From: Haloarcula mannanilytica
GTDB taxonomy: Archaea > Halobacteriota > Halobacteria > Halobacteriales > Haloarculaceae
Reading direction: 5' to 3'
DNA: 64,000 bases
NCBI RefSeq assembly: GCF_005406125.1
Contig: NZ_BIXZ01000009.1
Coordinates: 80,435 to 144,434 of the forward strand
Under the pieces are notes generated by a model that made no database searches, was not told the origin of the DNA, and saw nothing but the letters and a program-made list of their open reading frames with translations. Below, piece after piece: positions 25,383 through 34,000 of this stretch. Numbering within the stretch: position 1 is the stretch's first letter; each line of letters begins with the position of its first letter. The translations under genes were made by a program, and so were the position numbers.

Positions 25383-26306
25383 ATGGCAATCAGAGACATC
25401 TACGAAACTGACTTCGATGAGGACGTCCAGACGGAGTCGAGTGCGAACCAGTGTCCCGAGTGCGACGGCCGGGTCACCACCAACGCAGTCGAAACCATCT
25501 GCGAGGACTGCGGCCTCGTCATCGACGAGCAACGGATCGATCACGGGCCAGAGTGGCGAGGGTTCGACGACGAGCGCGAACGGACTGGCGCTCCGTTGAC
25601 CGCGGCGCGGCACGATCGTGGGTTGTCGACGGAGATCGGCCGCGGGACCGATGCGAACGGGAACGAACTCTCAGGACAGAAGCGACGGCGGCTCACTCGG
25701 ATGCGGCGTGAACAGACCCGTGGGCGGTTTCAGTCGAAAGCTGAACGCAACCTCGCACACGGGCTTAGTGAAGTCCGCCGGATCAGTAGTGCGCTCGAAC
25801 TATCCGAGACGATCCGTGACCAGGCCTGCCAGCTATTCCGCAGCGCTCAGAACGAGGACCTCCTCCAGGGCCGGTCGATCGAGGCGATGGCCGCCGCGAG
25901 TGTCTACGGGGCGTGTCGGTGTAACGGGCGGCCGCGAACGCTCGACGACATCACCGAGTCGGCGCGCGTCGAGCAATCGCGGGTGACGAACGCATACACG
26001 ACGCTGAATACGGAACTTGGCTTGCCAGCCCAACCCGTGACGCCGAGTACGTTCGTTCCGCGGTTGGCCTCGGAGCTCGACGTCTCCGATCAGATCCGGC
26101 AGCGGGCTCGGCAGTTGGCGAAAGAATCCGAATCGACCGGAGCAACCACGGGGGTTCGACCATCCGGGTTCGCCGCAGCCTGTCTGTACAAGGCCGGACG
26201 CGAAGACGGACGGTGGCTCACCCAGTCGGACGTCGCTGACGTTGCGAACGTCTCGGTGGTCACCGTGCGGACCCACCGCGACGCGCTGGACGAACTGGCT
26301 GTCTAA
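25383..26306 (+). CDS. tfb: Transcription initiation factor B (TFB)
   Basis: 307 aa from MAIRDIYETDFDED. The N-terminal zinc ribbon has Cys24, Cys27, Cys40 and Cys43 (CPEC, CEDC), followed by the B-finger region (HGPEWRGFDDER, TGAPLT, DRGLSTEIGRGTDANG) and two cyclin folds (SALELSETIRDQACQLFRSA and GRSIEAMAAASVYGACR; SDQIRQRARQLAKE and ASGF-like RPSGFAAACLYKAG). TFB recruits RNA polymerase to TATA/TBP. Haloarchaea carry several TFBs, and one on mobile DNA could redirect transcription to element promoters. Confidence 0.92.
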   Translation: MAIRDIYETDFDEDVQTESSANQCPECDGRVTTNAVETICEDCGLVIDEQRIDHGPEWRGFDDERERTGAPLTAARHDRGLSTEIGRGTDANGNELSGQKRRRLTRMRREQTRGRFQSKAERNLAHGLSEVRRISSALELSETIRDQACQLFRSAQNEDLLQGRSIEAMAAASVYGACRCNGRPRTLDDITESARVEQSRVTNAYTTLNTELGLPAQPVTPSTFVPRLASELDVSDQIRQRARQLAKESESTGATTGVRPSGFAAACLYKAGREDGRWLTQSDVADVANVSVVTVRTHRDALDELAV

Positions 26307-26406
26307 CGCCCACACTGCTGATTTTCGATTGTATGTCTGTAGGCTGATTGATGTGAGAGCCATTATTTAAACCCGAAGACGAAGCATGATACGGCCAGAT
26401 CACTCT

Positions 26407-27294
26407 ATGACCGACCAGTACGCCGACTACGAAGCCCTCCGACCGCTCGGCGAAGCGACCCACGTTCCCGACGATCAACTCGCCAGTAGTAGTGGCGAGC
26501 CCCGGCGGCAACGCTCTGGTGGCGTCGACGCGGGCTATCCAGACGACCCGACAGAAGGTGAGACCGAGTGCGATTCCTGTGGAGCGTCGATCCCCGCTGG
26601 CCAGTCGAAGTGCCGGTTCTGTCTCACGAACCATCTCGAAGCAGCCGACGATCAGGACACATCGACTGCCGAACAGACTCTCCTCCATATCATCCACATA
26701 GTCGTTGAGGCGTCGACGTTCTACGGCGCCGTCGGGAAGGGATCTGCTGCGGCCACCCTCCTCGCGAAGGCAGACGATGACCCAGTAGTCGATGACTGCA
26801 AGCTAATCTATGATCTCGACGAGGAACCGGCCCCACGGCTTGTCGATCAGTGGCCCTCGCTCCCCTCGGCGACACGGGTCACGTCTGAATGTGGTAATCA
26901 GCTGCTCGCGGCTGCTCGTGAGCGGACGGCGTGGACAGAGACGACGCAGTCCTGTCACGACGGCGAGCACACGACGTTCCTCTACGACGAAACCGGGAGC
27001 GAGGTTCGCACCGAAGCTCGTCTTGCAAGCCTACGTGAGGACGCAGACAACGACCTCTGGCTGGTGCCAGCGATTGCGCTCCAGAAATCCGTTGACAAGA
27101 CCGATACCGAACAGCCACGACGCGAGCGCCCAAACAGAACTCACCTCGAGTGTCGAGAGTGTGATCGGGAGACTAAGCATCGATTCCGCGAATTCGAGGC
27201 TGTCCCCGATGACGAGTGGACCGGGCAGCCAATGTGGGGCTGTCAGCGGTGCGGCACGCCACGCTACGGGCCCGAACCCGAAGCCGATCAGTAA
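26407..27294 (+). CDS. Haloarchaeal zinc-finger hypothetical protein
   Basis: 295 aa from MTDQYADYEALRPLGEATHVP (an ATG at 26386 is 7 codons upstream). Zinc sites: CDSCGASIPAGQSKCRFC (residues about 57-74), and near the C-terminus CRECDRETKHRF and CQRCG. In between lies a helical region with LLHIIHIVVEASTFYGAVGKGSAAATLLAKA and a beta region EHTTFLYDE. Multiple zinc ribbons at both ends suggest nucleic-acid or protein binding. Function not known. Confidence 0.7.
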   Translation: MTDQYADYEALRPLGEATHVPDDQLASSSGEPRRQRSGGVDAGYPDDPTEGETECDSCGASIPAGQSKCRFCLTNHLEAADDQDTSTAEQTLLHIIHIVVEASTFYGAVGKGSAAATLLAKADDDPVVDDCKLIYDLDEEPAPRLVDQWPSLPSATRVTSECGNQLLAAARERTAWTETTQSCHDGEHTTFLYDETGSEVRTEARLASLREDADNDLWLVPAIALQKSVDKTDTEQPRRERPNRTHLECRECDRETKHRFREFEAVPDDEWTGQPMWGCQRCGTPRYGPEPEADQ

Positions 27295-27307
27295 AGACGA
27301 CGTCAAA

Positions 27308-27348
27308 TTAACCAACAATTCTGGTGTCGGCTCGGAGTTGTTGGTTAA
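27308..27348. repeat. Inverted repeat copy 2
   Basis: TTAACCAACA (27308-27317) and TGTTGGTTAA (27339-27348), 21 bp apart. Followed by leader hairpin copy 3 and the gene at 27439. Confidence 0.9.
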
Positions 27349-27411
27349 CAGAAGCCAGCTCGCGACCACCCGACGATACCACACCTGCTGACTGCCCGCC
27401 GGTGTTTTTCG

Positions 27412-27434
27412 GCGCCGAGAATTGGCGGAGGCGC
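27412..27434 (+). promoter_or_regulatory. Leader hairpin copy 3
   Basis: Stem GCGCC (27412-27416) with GGCGC (27430-27434), loop GAGAATTGGCGGA, preceded by GTTTTTCG; only 4 nt before the ATG at 27439. Confidence 0.65.
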
Positions 27435-27438
27435 ACAC

Positions 27439-27627
27439 ATGGATCCACGAGACACCCCCGGCTATCGACTCCACCGCGCGCTCAGTAGCCTCACCAGTAT
27501 CGACAGCGACCAATTGGAGCCCGCTGATCGAGAGCGAATTAGCACCGCGACGACGCTCCTCGAGCAGGTAGATTTTCTCACCCAACCGAATACGACGAGG
27601 GACGGTGACATCAACAGAGAATCCTGA
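27439..27627 (+). CDS. Small hypothetical protein
   Basis: 62 aa (MDPRDTPGYRLHRALSSL), mainly helical, with a second helix ADRERISTATTLLEQVDFL. It is preceded by inverted repeat copy 2 and hairpin copy 3, which argues that it is a genuine, regulated gene. No family recognised. Confidence 0.55.
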   Translation: MDPRDTPGYRLHRALSSLTSIDSDQLEPADRERISTATTLLEQVDFLTQPNTTRDGDINRES

Positions 27628-27684
27628 CAGCTCGACGCATCGGCAGCGCAACGTCATGTGGCCGTCACAGCGTGAGCAGTTGCT

Positions 27685-27709
27685 CGCCCCCTGAAAGGGT
27701 GCGGGGGCG
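27685..27709 (+). promoter_or_regulatory. Leader hairpin copy 4
   Basis: Perfect stem CGCCCCC (27685-27691) with GGGGGCG (27703-27709), loop TGAAAGGGTGC; ATG at 27734. Confidence 0.75.
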
Positions 27710-27733
27710 CGAGACCGCTCCCGAGAACAATCC

Positions 27734-28114
27734 ATGGCAACATTGCAAGCCGCAACGACATCGACCGGCGCGCTCGTATCGGATCCACAGGCAGTCCGCG
27801 AGCTCTGTGAGAACCACTGCTTCGGGACGCTCAACTGGGAAGTGGACGACGACGGCGAACTCGTTATCTGGGGCTACGACAGCTTCGAAGTGTACGAGGC
27901 CCGTGAGAACGGTCTTCCTGACTACGACGGTGGCATCGTCACTCACGAGTTCCTCCGGTCGCTCGCGGAGTATCTCGAACCGAACGAAGAATTCGACATC
28001 CAGACAGCCGGATTTACCAAGTGCCGGTTTCCCGTGCTGGCGAAACGGTACGTCGTTCGCGACGGCGAAGTCCTCCACGCGGACCTCAGTTCCCCCGACC
28101 CGATCGACGAGTAG
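27734..28114 (+). CDS. Hypothetical protein
   Basis: 126 aa. Reads as a mixed alpha/beta domain: VRELCENHCFGTLNWEVDDDGELVIWGYDSFEVYEA, then THEFLRSLAEYL and KCRFPVLAKRYVV with a final beta strand. Two cysteines near CENHC are too close to be a ribbon. Preceded by leader hairpin copy 4. I do not recognise a function. Confidence 0.7.
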   Translation: MATLQAATTSTGALVSDPQAVRELCENHCFGTLNWEVDDDGELVIWGYDSFEVYEARENGLPDYDGGIVTHEFLRSLAEYLEPNEEFDIQTAGFTKCRFPVLAKRYVVRDGEVLHADLSSPDPIDE

Positions 28115-28125
28115 CGTTGTTCGTC

Positions 28126-28144
28126 CCCCGGGAGGGGTGCGGGG
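28126..28144 (+). promoter_or_regulatory. Leader hairpin copy 5
   Basis: CCCC (28126-28129) pairs with GGGG (28141-28144) around the loop GGGAGGGGTGC; ATG of the next gene is 38 nt away at 28183. Confidence 0.6.
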
Positions 28145-28182
28145 CGATCCAGTCGTGGGTCGTCCTGCAAGGAGATTGTTCA

Positions 28183-28845
28183 ATGGGCCACCGCGCACTC
28201 GTTGCGTACGAACGCACAGACGGACAGTACACGCTCCACTACTCTCATTGGGGTGCAGCGAATCTCAAGCTCAAGCACCGAATCTCGGCCGAAACACCGT
28301 TCGGTGGCGACGACACCGACTCGAAGTGGGCGAAACAGCTGCTGGCGGAACTGGCCGATGGCCTCGAAGCAGATGGCGTCGACGGCTACCTCGCCGGCGA
28401 GGATCGTCCGTCGTCGGTCGTCAAGCCGAAGCCCCGTGCCACCGGGCTCACCCTCGACGAGATCGTCGCTGACCACCTCGACTATCTCCACCACGAGGCG
28501 ATCTTCGTGGTGTCACCCACCTTCGAGGTGACCGCCTATCGGACGCTGTGGTTCGGGCTGCAGTACGACTCGGAGACGGTCGAACAGGGAGAGACCGTCG
28601 GGAACGGCGCGCTCGCGACGGTGCGCTGGTACGACGGCAAGCCGGTCGGCGACGGCCACCTACAGGGACAGTTCGCGGCCCTCAAAGACGTCGTCGGCGA
28701 CATGCTCGATAAGGGCGTCTTCACGCCGTCAACGGCGATACAGTATCTGAAACGGAAGCTCGCTGAGCGGGTCGGAGACCGACAGGAGCTGCTCATTCCG
28801 ACCGGAGAATCACCCTTCGAGACAGCGAGTCTCGGCAAGCCGTAA
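28183..28845 (+). CDS. DUF6735-like hypothetical protein
   Basis: 220 aa from MGHRALVAYERTDGQYTLHYSHWG, the characteristic opening of a family I know as DUF6735 from haloarchaeal genomes. It continues LTLDEIVADHLDYLHHEAIFVVSPTFEVTAYRTLWFGL and ends in a helical region (FAALKDVVGDMLDKGVF). A start further upstream is rejected because it would translate through the leader hairpin. Role unknown; members are usually on plasmids and integrated elements. Confidence 0.75.
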   Translation: MGHRALVAYERTDGQYTLHYSHWGAANLKLKHRISAETPFGGDDTDSKWAKQLLAELADGLEADGVDGYLAGEDRPSSVVKPKPRATGLTLDEIVADHLDYLHHEAIFVVSPTFEVTAYRTLWFGLQYDSETVEQGETVGNGALATVRWYDGKPVGDGHLQGQFAALKDVVGDMLDKGVFTPSTAIQYLKRKLAERVGDRQELLIPTGESPFETASLGKP

Positions 28846-28882
28846 CACCAATCCCTTAGTGGATATCGGGGGACGTCTAAGT

Positions 28883-29167
28883 ATGTCAAATCAGTCTGAA
28901 GATGACGTTCGTGTTTGGCTTGTCGAACGGACGTACTCCGATGACGAGCAGAACCTGATCATCCTCACCTACGCAACACCCGATGGAGAACAGTACTATC
29001 GGAAGGAACGCGCACTCACGTCCTTCACCGACGTCCGAGATACGACAGCAGCAGTCGATGCTGAACCCGGCAATCTTGGCATGGTCGATGACCCCGACCT
29101 CCAGGAGCAATACGCGGCCGAAGCACAGCGAATGCAGGAGGTTCACGACCCGGACGACGTGATCTGA
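28883..29167 (+). CDS. Small hypothetical protein
   Basis: 94 aa from MSNQSEDDVRVWLVERTYSDD. One beta-rich unit (RVWLVERTYSDDEQNLIILTYATPDGEQYYRKERAL in parts) followed by an acidic helix (DPDLQEQYAAEAQRMQEVHD). No hairpin of the leader family upstream; the gene is 37 nt after the DUF6735-like gene. Unknown function. Confidence 0.65.
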   Translation: MSNQSEDDVRVWLVERTYSDDEQNLIILTYATPDGEQYYRKERALTSFTDVRDTTAAVDAEPGNLGMVDDPDLQEQYAAEAQRMQEVHDPDDVI

Positions 29168-29228
29168 TACCCGCCAGTAGACATCGCCCCAAGCCATGGG
29201 TTATGTCGTGGCAGGCCTTAGTCGGGGT

Positions 29229-29978
29229 ATGCGCGAACTCGTCTTCGCTCTCGAATACGAGCCCGGCTGCAACAGGGTGGCGGACGCCCTCGCAGACCAC
29301 CCCGACGCTCGCGTTCGTTCACTCTCGCTGCACGCCACTGCCGACCAGCTCTGGCGAGTCGACCATGCCACCGGCACTCCGGACGCACTCGACGCCATCG
29401 AGGACGCGTTTCGCAACAGCGACTACTACGCCGACTGTCTCGCCACCGAGGACTGCGGCGCAACCCAGACCACCCGTGTCCTCGACCGCACGGACGACAC
29501 GCTCATCCTCTACTCCGACTGGGAGCGGACCCCTGCCTGTGCCTCAGTCCCCCACATCGCCCGCGACCACCTCGGCGACGGTGTGCTGTTCGAGACCCGT
29601 CACGAGGGCCGCCACTACACGTGGCGGCTCATTCACTCCGACGAGGGCGATGTGGCGGCGTTCTTCGATTCCCTCGGGGTTGCCGTCGGGGAATGCGCCC
29701 AGATGGAGATGCTCCGCACCGCGGATACGACGACATCAGCTGGGGGAGGCGACGGGACACCGAGCGGCCTGCCGCCAGCACAGGAGGCCGCACTCCAGGC
29801 CGCTGTCGAACACGGCTACTACGAGTCACCCCGCGAGGTCGACGTCGGCGAACTCGCCGAGCATCTCGACGTGCCACGGTCAACACTCACCTACCGACTC
29901 CGTCGGGCGGAAGAACATTTGGCGAAGCAACATGTCGCCGGCGAGCGGGTAGCGGAAGAACGGCTGGCATCGCACTGA
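29229..29978 (+). CDS. Bat-like HTH transcriptional regulator
   Basis: 249 aa from MRELVFALEYEPGCNRVADAL. The C-terminal 55 residues are the bacterioopsin-activator-type HTH: QEAALQAAVEHGYYESPREVDVGELAEHL in parts, then VPRSTLTYRLRRAEEHL. The N-terminal 160 residues form the sensing domain of this family. It lies 60 nt before a heavy-metal ATPase gene in the same direction, an arrangement seen with metal-efflux genes in haloarchaea, so control of the ATPase is likely. An ATG at 29196 is possible but gives an atypical head. Confidence 0.8.
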   Translation: MRELVFALEYEPGCNRVADALADHPDARVRSLSLHATADQLWRVDHATGTPDALDAIEDAFRNSDYYADCLATEDCGATQTTRVLDRTDDTLILYSDWERTPACASVPHIARDHLGDGVLFETRHEGRHYTWRLIHSDEGDVAAFFDSLGVAVGECAQMEMLRTADTTTSAGGGDGTPSGLPPAQEAALQAAVEHGYYESPREVDVGELAEHLDVPRSTLTYRLRRAEEHLAKQHVAGERVAEERLASH

Positions 29979-29987
29979 GGGCCGCAG

Positions 29988-30001
29988 TTGGAATATTCCA
30001 A
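29988..30001. promoter_or_regulatory. Perfect 14-bp palindrome before the metal ATPase
   Basis: TTGGAATATTCCAA is its own reverse complement and lies 38 nt before the ATG at 30039. AT-rich centre and position fit a promoter-overlapping operator for a dimeric regulator, or a TATA element within a palindrome. Confidence 0.55.
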
Positions 30002-30038
30002 CAAAGACATATGGAACTCCCACTCCTACCGTGAGGTA

Positions 30039-32411
30039 ATGACAGAGAATCCGGACGCAGCAGGAGAAACGAGCGGCGGCGGACAGCGACGTGAGCTGAC
30101 CGCCCGCCTCGCCGTTCCCGAGATGGACTGTCCCTCTTGCGCCCAAAAGGTGGACAAGAGCCTCCAGCGTGTCGACGGCATTACTGACGCCACGCTCCAG
30201 CCGACCACCGGCACGGCCAACGTCACGTACGACCCTGATCGGACTAGCGAAGCCGACGTAATCAAGGCGATTGAAGGCGCCGGCTACGAGGTCGTCGGGG
30301 GCTCGGACGCTGAGGGCGATGATGAGGACAACCAGGCGACCGACGGCGTCGACATCGCGCCACCATCGGAGGTCTGGACGAGTCCTCGCGCGAAGAAGAC
30401 GTGGCTCGGCGCGGCGTTCGTCACGCTCGGCCTCCTCTTCGAATTCCTCCTCACCGGACAGAACGTCACGGTGGCGAGCGTCCTCGAGTACCCGCTCCAC
30501 ATCGCAGATGTCCTGTTCCTCGGCGCCGTCGCCGCCAGCGGCATCCCCGTCGTCCGTAGCGGGTACTACTCCGCGAAGAACCGAAGCCTCGACATCGACC
30601 TGCTGATGGGGACGGCGATCATCGCGGCGACCGGTATCGGCTACTTCGTCGAGGCCGCCACGCTGGCCGTCCTATTCAGCATCGCCGAGCTGCTCGAGGA
30701 CTACGCGATGGACAGGGCACGGGACTCCCTGCGCGAGCTGATGGAACTCTCGCCCGACGAGGCGACCGTCCTTCGCGATGGTGAGGAAGTGACCGTTCCC
30801 GCCGAGGAGGTCGACGTTGGCGAGACCGTCGTCGTCCGCCCCGGCGACAAGATTCCGCTCGACGGAACGGTCATCGACGGCGAGAGTGCAGTCGACCAGT
30901 CGCCGATCACGGGCGAGAGCGTCCCCGTCGACAAGACTGCCGGCGACGAGGTCTACGCCGGCGCGATCAACGAAGAGGGGTACCTCGAGGTAGAGGTCAC
31001 CTCGACCGCTGGCGATTCGACGCTCTCGCGCATCATCGAGATGGTACAGGGCGCACAGGCGAAGAAGACCGAGTCTGAGCAGTTCGTCGACCGCTTCTCC
31101 GGCTACTACACACCCCTCGTCGTCGTGCTGGCAATCCTGACCGCCGCTATCCCGCCGCTGGTTATCGCCGACCCCATCTCGGTGGACGTGGCCGGGTACG
31201 GGTTCACTTTCGCCGGCGACTGGCAGACCTGGTTCATCCGCGGGCTCACCCTGCTGGTAATCGCCTGCCCCTGTGCGTTCGTCATCTCCACACCCGTCTC
31301 GGTGGTGTCGGGCATCACCAGCGCCGCGAAGAACGGCGTCCTGATCAAGGGCGGCAACTACCTCGAAGCGATGGGCGAAGTCGATGCCGTCGCGCTCGAC
31401 AAGACGGGGACGCTCACGAAGGGCGAACTCGCCGTCACCGATGTCGTCCCGGTCGGCGACACCACTGAGGATGATCTGCTCCGTCGCGCCGCCGGGCTGG
31501 AGCGGCGCAGTGAGCACCCCATCGCTGCGGCGATTCTCGCCCGTGCTGAGGAGGCGGGCGTGGGCGACCTGCCCGACCCGAGTGGCTTCGAGAGCCTCAC
31601 GGGGAAGGGCATCCGGGGCGAGATCGACGGCGAGACGTACTATGCGGGCAAGCCCGCGCTCTTCGAGGAGCTGGGCTTCGACCTCGCTCGAGCACGCCGC
31701 GAGACAGACGGCGGCGTCGTGGCGGAAGAGGCGACCGAGGCCGACGACGGGGCGTTCGCCGAGGACGCGCTCACCTCACTGGAGCGGGAGGGCAAGACGG
31801 TCGTTATCGTCGGGACGGAGTCGGAACTGCTGGGTGCAATCGCCATCGCCGACGAGGTGCGCCCGGCCTCGAAGCGGGCTGTCGAACGCCTGCACGAGCT
31901 GGGCGTCGAGCGCGTGGTGATGCTGACCGGGGACAACGAGGGCACCGCCCGCGCCATCGCCGAGCAGGTCGGTGTCGATGAATATCGCGCCGAACTCCTA
32001 CCCGACGAGAAGGTCGACGCAGTCGAGGAGTTACAGGCGGAGTACGGGGAGGTCGCGATGGTCGGCGACGGCATCAATGACGCCCCCGCGCTGGCCACTG
32101 CGGAGGTCGGCATCGCGATGGGCGCGGCGGGCACCGACACCGCCCTCGAAACGGCTGATATTGCGTTGATGGGCGACGACATCGGGAAACTCCCGTACCT
32201 GTACGACCTGTCGCATACGGCCAACGGCGTGATCCGGCAGAACATCTGGGCGAGCCTCGGCGTGAAGCTTCTGCTCGCGTTAGGCGTGCCGCTGGGCCTG
32301 GTCAGCGTTGCGCTGGCAGTCGTTGTCGGAGATATGGGGATGAGCCTCGGCGTCACCGGGAACGCGATGCGGTTGTCACGAATCGAGCCCGATCGAATCA
32401 TCGACGCCTGA
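30039..32411 (+). CDS. P1B-type ATPase, Zn2+/Cd2+/Pb2+ class
   Basis: 790 aa. N-terminal HMA domain with MDCPSCAQKVD (Cys31, Cys34); TM6 CPC in IACPCAFVISTP near 409; phosphorylation motif DKTGTLTKG at about 454; VAMVGDGINDAPAL near 672; TM8 VVGDMGMSLGVTGNAMRL near 763. The CPC followed by FVISTP and the Asp in TM8 are features of the ZntA-like (P1B-2) class, not of copper CopA proteins, which have MSSVSVVxN there. It exports divalent soft metals using ATP. A TTG at 29988 would start inside the palindrome and is not favoured. Confidence 0.9.
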   Translation: MTENPDAAGETSGGGQRRELTARLAVPEMDCPSCAQKVDKSLQRVDGITDATLQPTTGTANVTYDPDRTSEADVIKAIEGAGYEVVGGSDAEGDDEDNQATDGVDIAPPSEVWTSPRAKKTWLGAAFVTLGLLFEFLLTGQNVTVASVLEYPLHIADVLFLGAVAASGIPVVRSGYYSAKNRSLDIDLLMGTAIIAATGIGYFVEAATLAVLFSIAELLEDYAMDRARDSLRELMELSPDEATVLRDGEEVTVPAEEVDVGETVVVRPGDKIPLDGTVIDGESAVDQSPITGESVPVDKTAGDEVYAGAINEEGYLEVEVTSTAGDSTLSRIIEMVQGAQAKKTESEQFVDRFSGYYTPLVVVLAILTAAIPPLVIADPISVDVAGYGFTFAGDWQTWFIRGLTLLVIACPCAFVISTPVSVVSGITSAAKNGVLIKGGNYLEAMGEVDAVALDKTGTLTKGELAVTDVVPVGDTTEDDLLRRAAGLERRSEHPIAAAILARAEEAGVGDLPDPSGFESLTGKGIRGEIDGETYYAGKPALFEELGFDLARARRETDGGVVAEEATEADDGAFAEDALTSLEREGKTVVIVGTESELLGAIAIADEVRPASKRAVERLHELGVERVVMLTGDNEGTARAIAEQVGVDEYRAELLPDEKVDAVEELQAEYGEVAMVGDGINDAPALATAEVGIAMGAAGTDTALETADIALMGDDIGKLPYLYDLSHTANGVIRQNIWASLGVKLLLALGVPLGLVSVALAVVVGDMGMSLGVTGNAMRLSRIEPDRIIDA

Positions 32412-32532
32412 TTCTGCGGCGGGAAGTGCGGGCAGGACGCTCTTCTTTCGGGACTTACCTCCGCTACATCGAGACTAGTTGTGGTTTGTCTGGGGCAGAA
32501 AGGACTGAGCCCCACCGTTGGCTCGTGATTTG

Positions 32533-32955
32533 ATGCCCGAGAATTCAGACGACGATCCATTCCACGATTGCGAGTTAGATCCCGACGCAGTCCTCGGGAC
32601 GCGCACCTTCCACGATGTCCTGTTCACCGATGAGACGGAGACACCGGTGAACGTGCTCACTGGCGAGACGCCCGCACATTCACAGGCGACCGTCGAGGAA
32701 GCGAAGGAGTTCGCTGCGAGTATTGACACCGACACGCCACAGATTGCACTTCCGGCGTCAGTTGAGACGCAAATCGAGACGCAGAGTAAGCCCTACACGT
32801 CGGCTGCGTTCTTCCACTTCAAGGCGACGGGCTCGCTAAGGCGTCACCGCGCCTACCACGCCGCATATGACTCGGATGCGTTCACCGTCGACTTCGAAGC
32901 TGACTACGAGTCCGGAAACCTGACCATCACAGTCGATCGAACGAACGAGTCCTAA
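32533..32955 (+). CDS. Hypothetical protein
   Basis: 140 aa from MPENSDDDPFHDCELDPDAVLGTRTFHDVLF. Acidic, with a Thr-rich middle and a C-terminal stretch FFHFKATGSLRRHRAYHAAY then beta strands (FTVDFEADYESGNLTITVD). No zinc site or membrane helix. First gene after the ATPase; separate transcription unit likely. Unknown function. Confidence 0.6.
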   Translation: MPENSDDDPFHDCELDPDAVLGTRTFHDVLFTDETETPVNVLTGETPAHSQATVEEAKEFAASIDTDTPQIALPASVETQIETQSKPYTSAAFFHFKATGSLRRHRAYHAAYDSDAFTVDFEADYESGNLTITVDRTNES

Positions 32956-32984
32956 GAATCGACCGCTAGATCAGGGTTTTTCGA

Positions 32985-33007
32985 GCGCCGGCGATGGGTG
33001 CCGGCGC
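32985..33007 (+). promoter_or_regulatory. Leader hairpin copy 6
   Basis: Perfect 8-bp stem GCGCCGGC (32985-32992) with GCCGGCGC (33000-33007), loop GATGGGT, preceded by GGTTTTTCGA. The next gene start is at 33063. Confidence 0.7.
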
Positions 33008-33062
33008 AGCAGGAGCGAACGATCAACCACTCCCGGTGCGTCGGCGTTTCGAGGTGTTCGAG

Positions 33063-33554
33063 ATGCACATGGTAATTTACGCTCTGGTAGAAGAATCGAC
33101 CCACGACGACGCACTGGCCAGCGGAAAGTCGGTGTTCGACCGCCTGGTCGGCGCGGACCCACACGCCGGCGCAGTCTTCGACTACCACGTGACGTTCGAT
33201 GAGGAGGACACGTCCGTTGCGGGGAAGGCGCGATGGGGTGAATTGCCGACTGCAGCCCCCGTCGACTCCGATGCCGGCCAAGACCTGCTTGAGCGTGGCT
33301 GGGAGGCGACGAAAGAGGAGTTCGAGCGGAATCTCGACCGGGTGAAAGAGGCCATCGACGAGCTCTCCGATGAGGAGATCATGCGCGACGAAGATCTCGC
33401 TCGGCACGCCTTCCACCAGGTTGGCGCCTACGACGGGCCAACGATCTTCCTGTACAACGAATATGCGAACGGGATCCGTCACCGTGAGCAGCTGGATCGA
33501 GTGCTGGAGGAGAGCGAGGAGCTCTGGATCGTGCCCGCCGACGTCCACTTCTAA
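33063..33554 (+). CDS. Hypothetical protein
   Basis: 163 aa from MHMVIYALVEES; the in-frame ATG at 32994 lies inside the hairpin loop and is rejected. The domain alternates strands and helices: HMVIYALVEES, VFDYHVTFDEED, a long acidic helix (TKEEFERNLDRVKEAIDEL), then GPTIFLYNEYANGI and ELWIVPADVHF. A conserved-looking two-strand ending suggests an alpha/beta fold. It is 3 nt from the next gene. No known function. Confidence 0.7.
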   Translation: MHMVIYALVEESTHDDALASGKSVFDRLVGADPHAGAVFDYHVTFDEEDTSVAGKARWGELPTAAPVDSDAGQDLLERGWEATKEEFERNLDRVKEAIDELSDEEIMRDEDLARHAFHQVGAYDGPTIFLYNEYANGIRHREQLDRVLEESEELWIVPADVHF

Positions 33555-33557
33555 CAG

Positions 33558-33923
33558 ATGTCCCGGATCACAAACTGGAAGCGCGAGAGCCGCACGCCCA
33601 CACTCGCATACCGGAATACCGAGACCGGCGCTCGGGCGGTCTTACACCGAGCGCCGGATTCATACCGCTACAAGTGGCGTGGCGTAATCCTCGTCGACGG
33701 CTACCCAGTGTGGTCGCGGGGGTACGAGACGAAGGACGCGAAATCGTTCCGTGACGAGCTCCGTGACCGGCCAGCGCCCGAACTGAGTTGTCCCGAGTGT
33801 CCGAACAGCGATATAGCAATCGGTGGGAAAACGGCTGACGGTGCGAAGGTTCAGCGCTGGGTCGAGTGTCGGAACTGTGGGTACGAAACATCCTCGCGAA
33901 TCGTGTACGGCGCCGAGCGCTGA
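33558..33923 (+). CDS. Small zinc-ribbon protein
   Basis: 121 aa. The N-terminal half is beta-rich with many aromatics (LAYRNTETGARAVLHRAP, YKWRGVILVDGYPVWSRGYETK). The C-terminal half is a zinc ribbon with CPECPN and CRNCGYE. Basic residues in the first half are unusual in this acidic proteome and suggest nucleic-acid contact. Co-transcribed with the gene 3 nt upstream. Confidence 0.7.
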   Translation: MSRITNWKRESRTPTLAYRNTETGARAVLHRAPDSYRYKWRGVILVDGYPVWSRGYETKDAKSFRDELRDRPAPELSCPECPNSDIAIGGKTADGAKVQRWVECRNCGYETSSRIVYGAER

Positions 33924-33957
33924 TTGATAGGAGCGTATCTGCGGTGACGTTTATTTT

Positions 33958-33976
33958 GGGCCGGAATGGGTGGCCC
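33958..33976 (+). promoter_or_regulatory. Leader hairpin copy 7
   Basis: Perfect stem GGGCC (33958-33962) with GGCCC (33972-33976), loop GGAATGGGT, preceded by GTTTATTTT; ATG at 34001. Confidence 0.65.
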
Positions 33977-34000
33977 GTCTCAATCGGGCCAGATTCACAG

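Noticed and set aside
30039..32411. Assignment of the P-type ATPase as a copper exporter (CopA)
   Set aside because: TM8 has the Asp-containing DMGMSLGV pattern of Zn/Cd/Pb pumps and lacks the MSSVSV motif of CopA.
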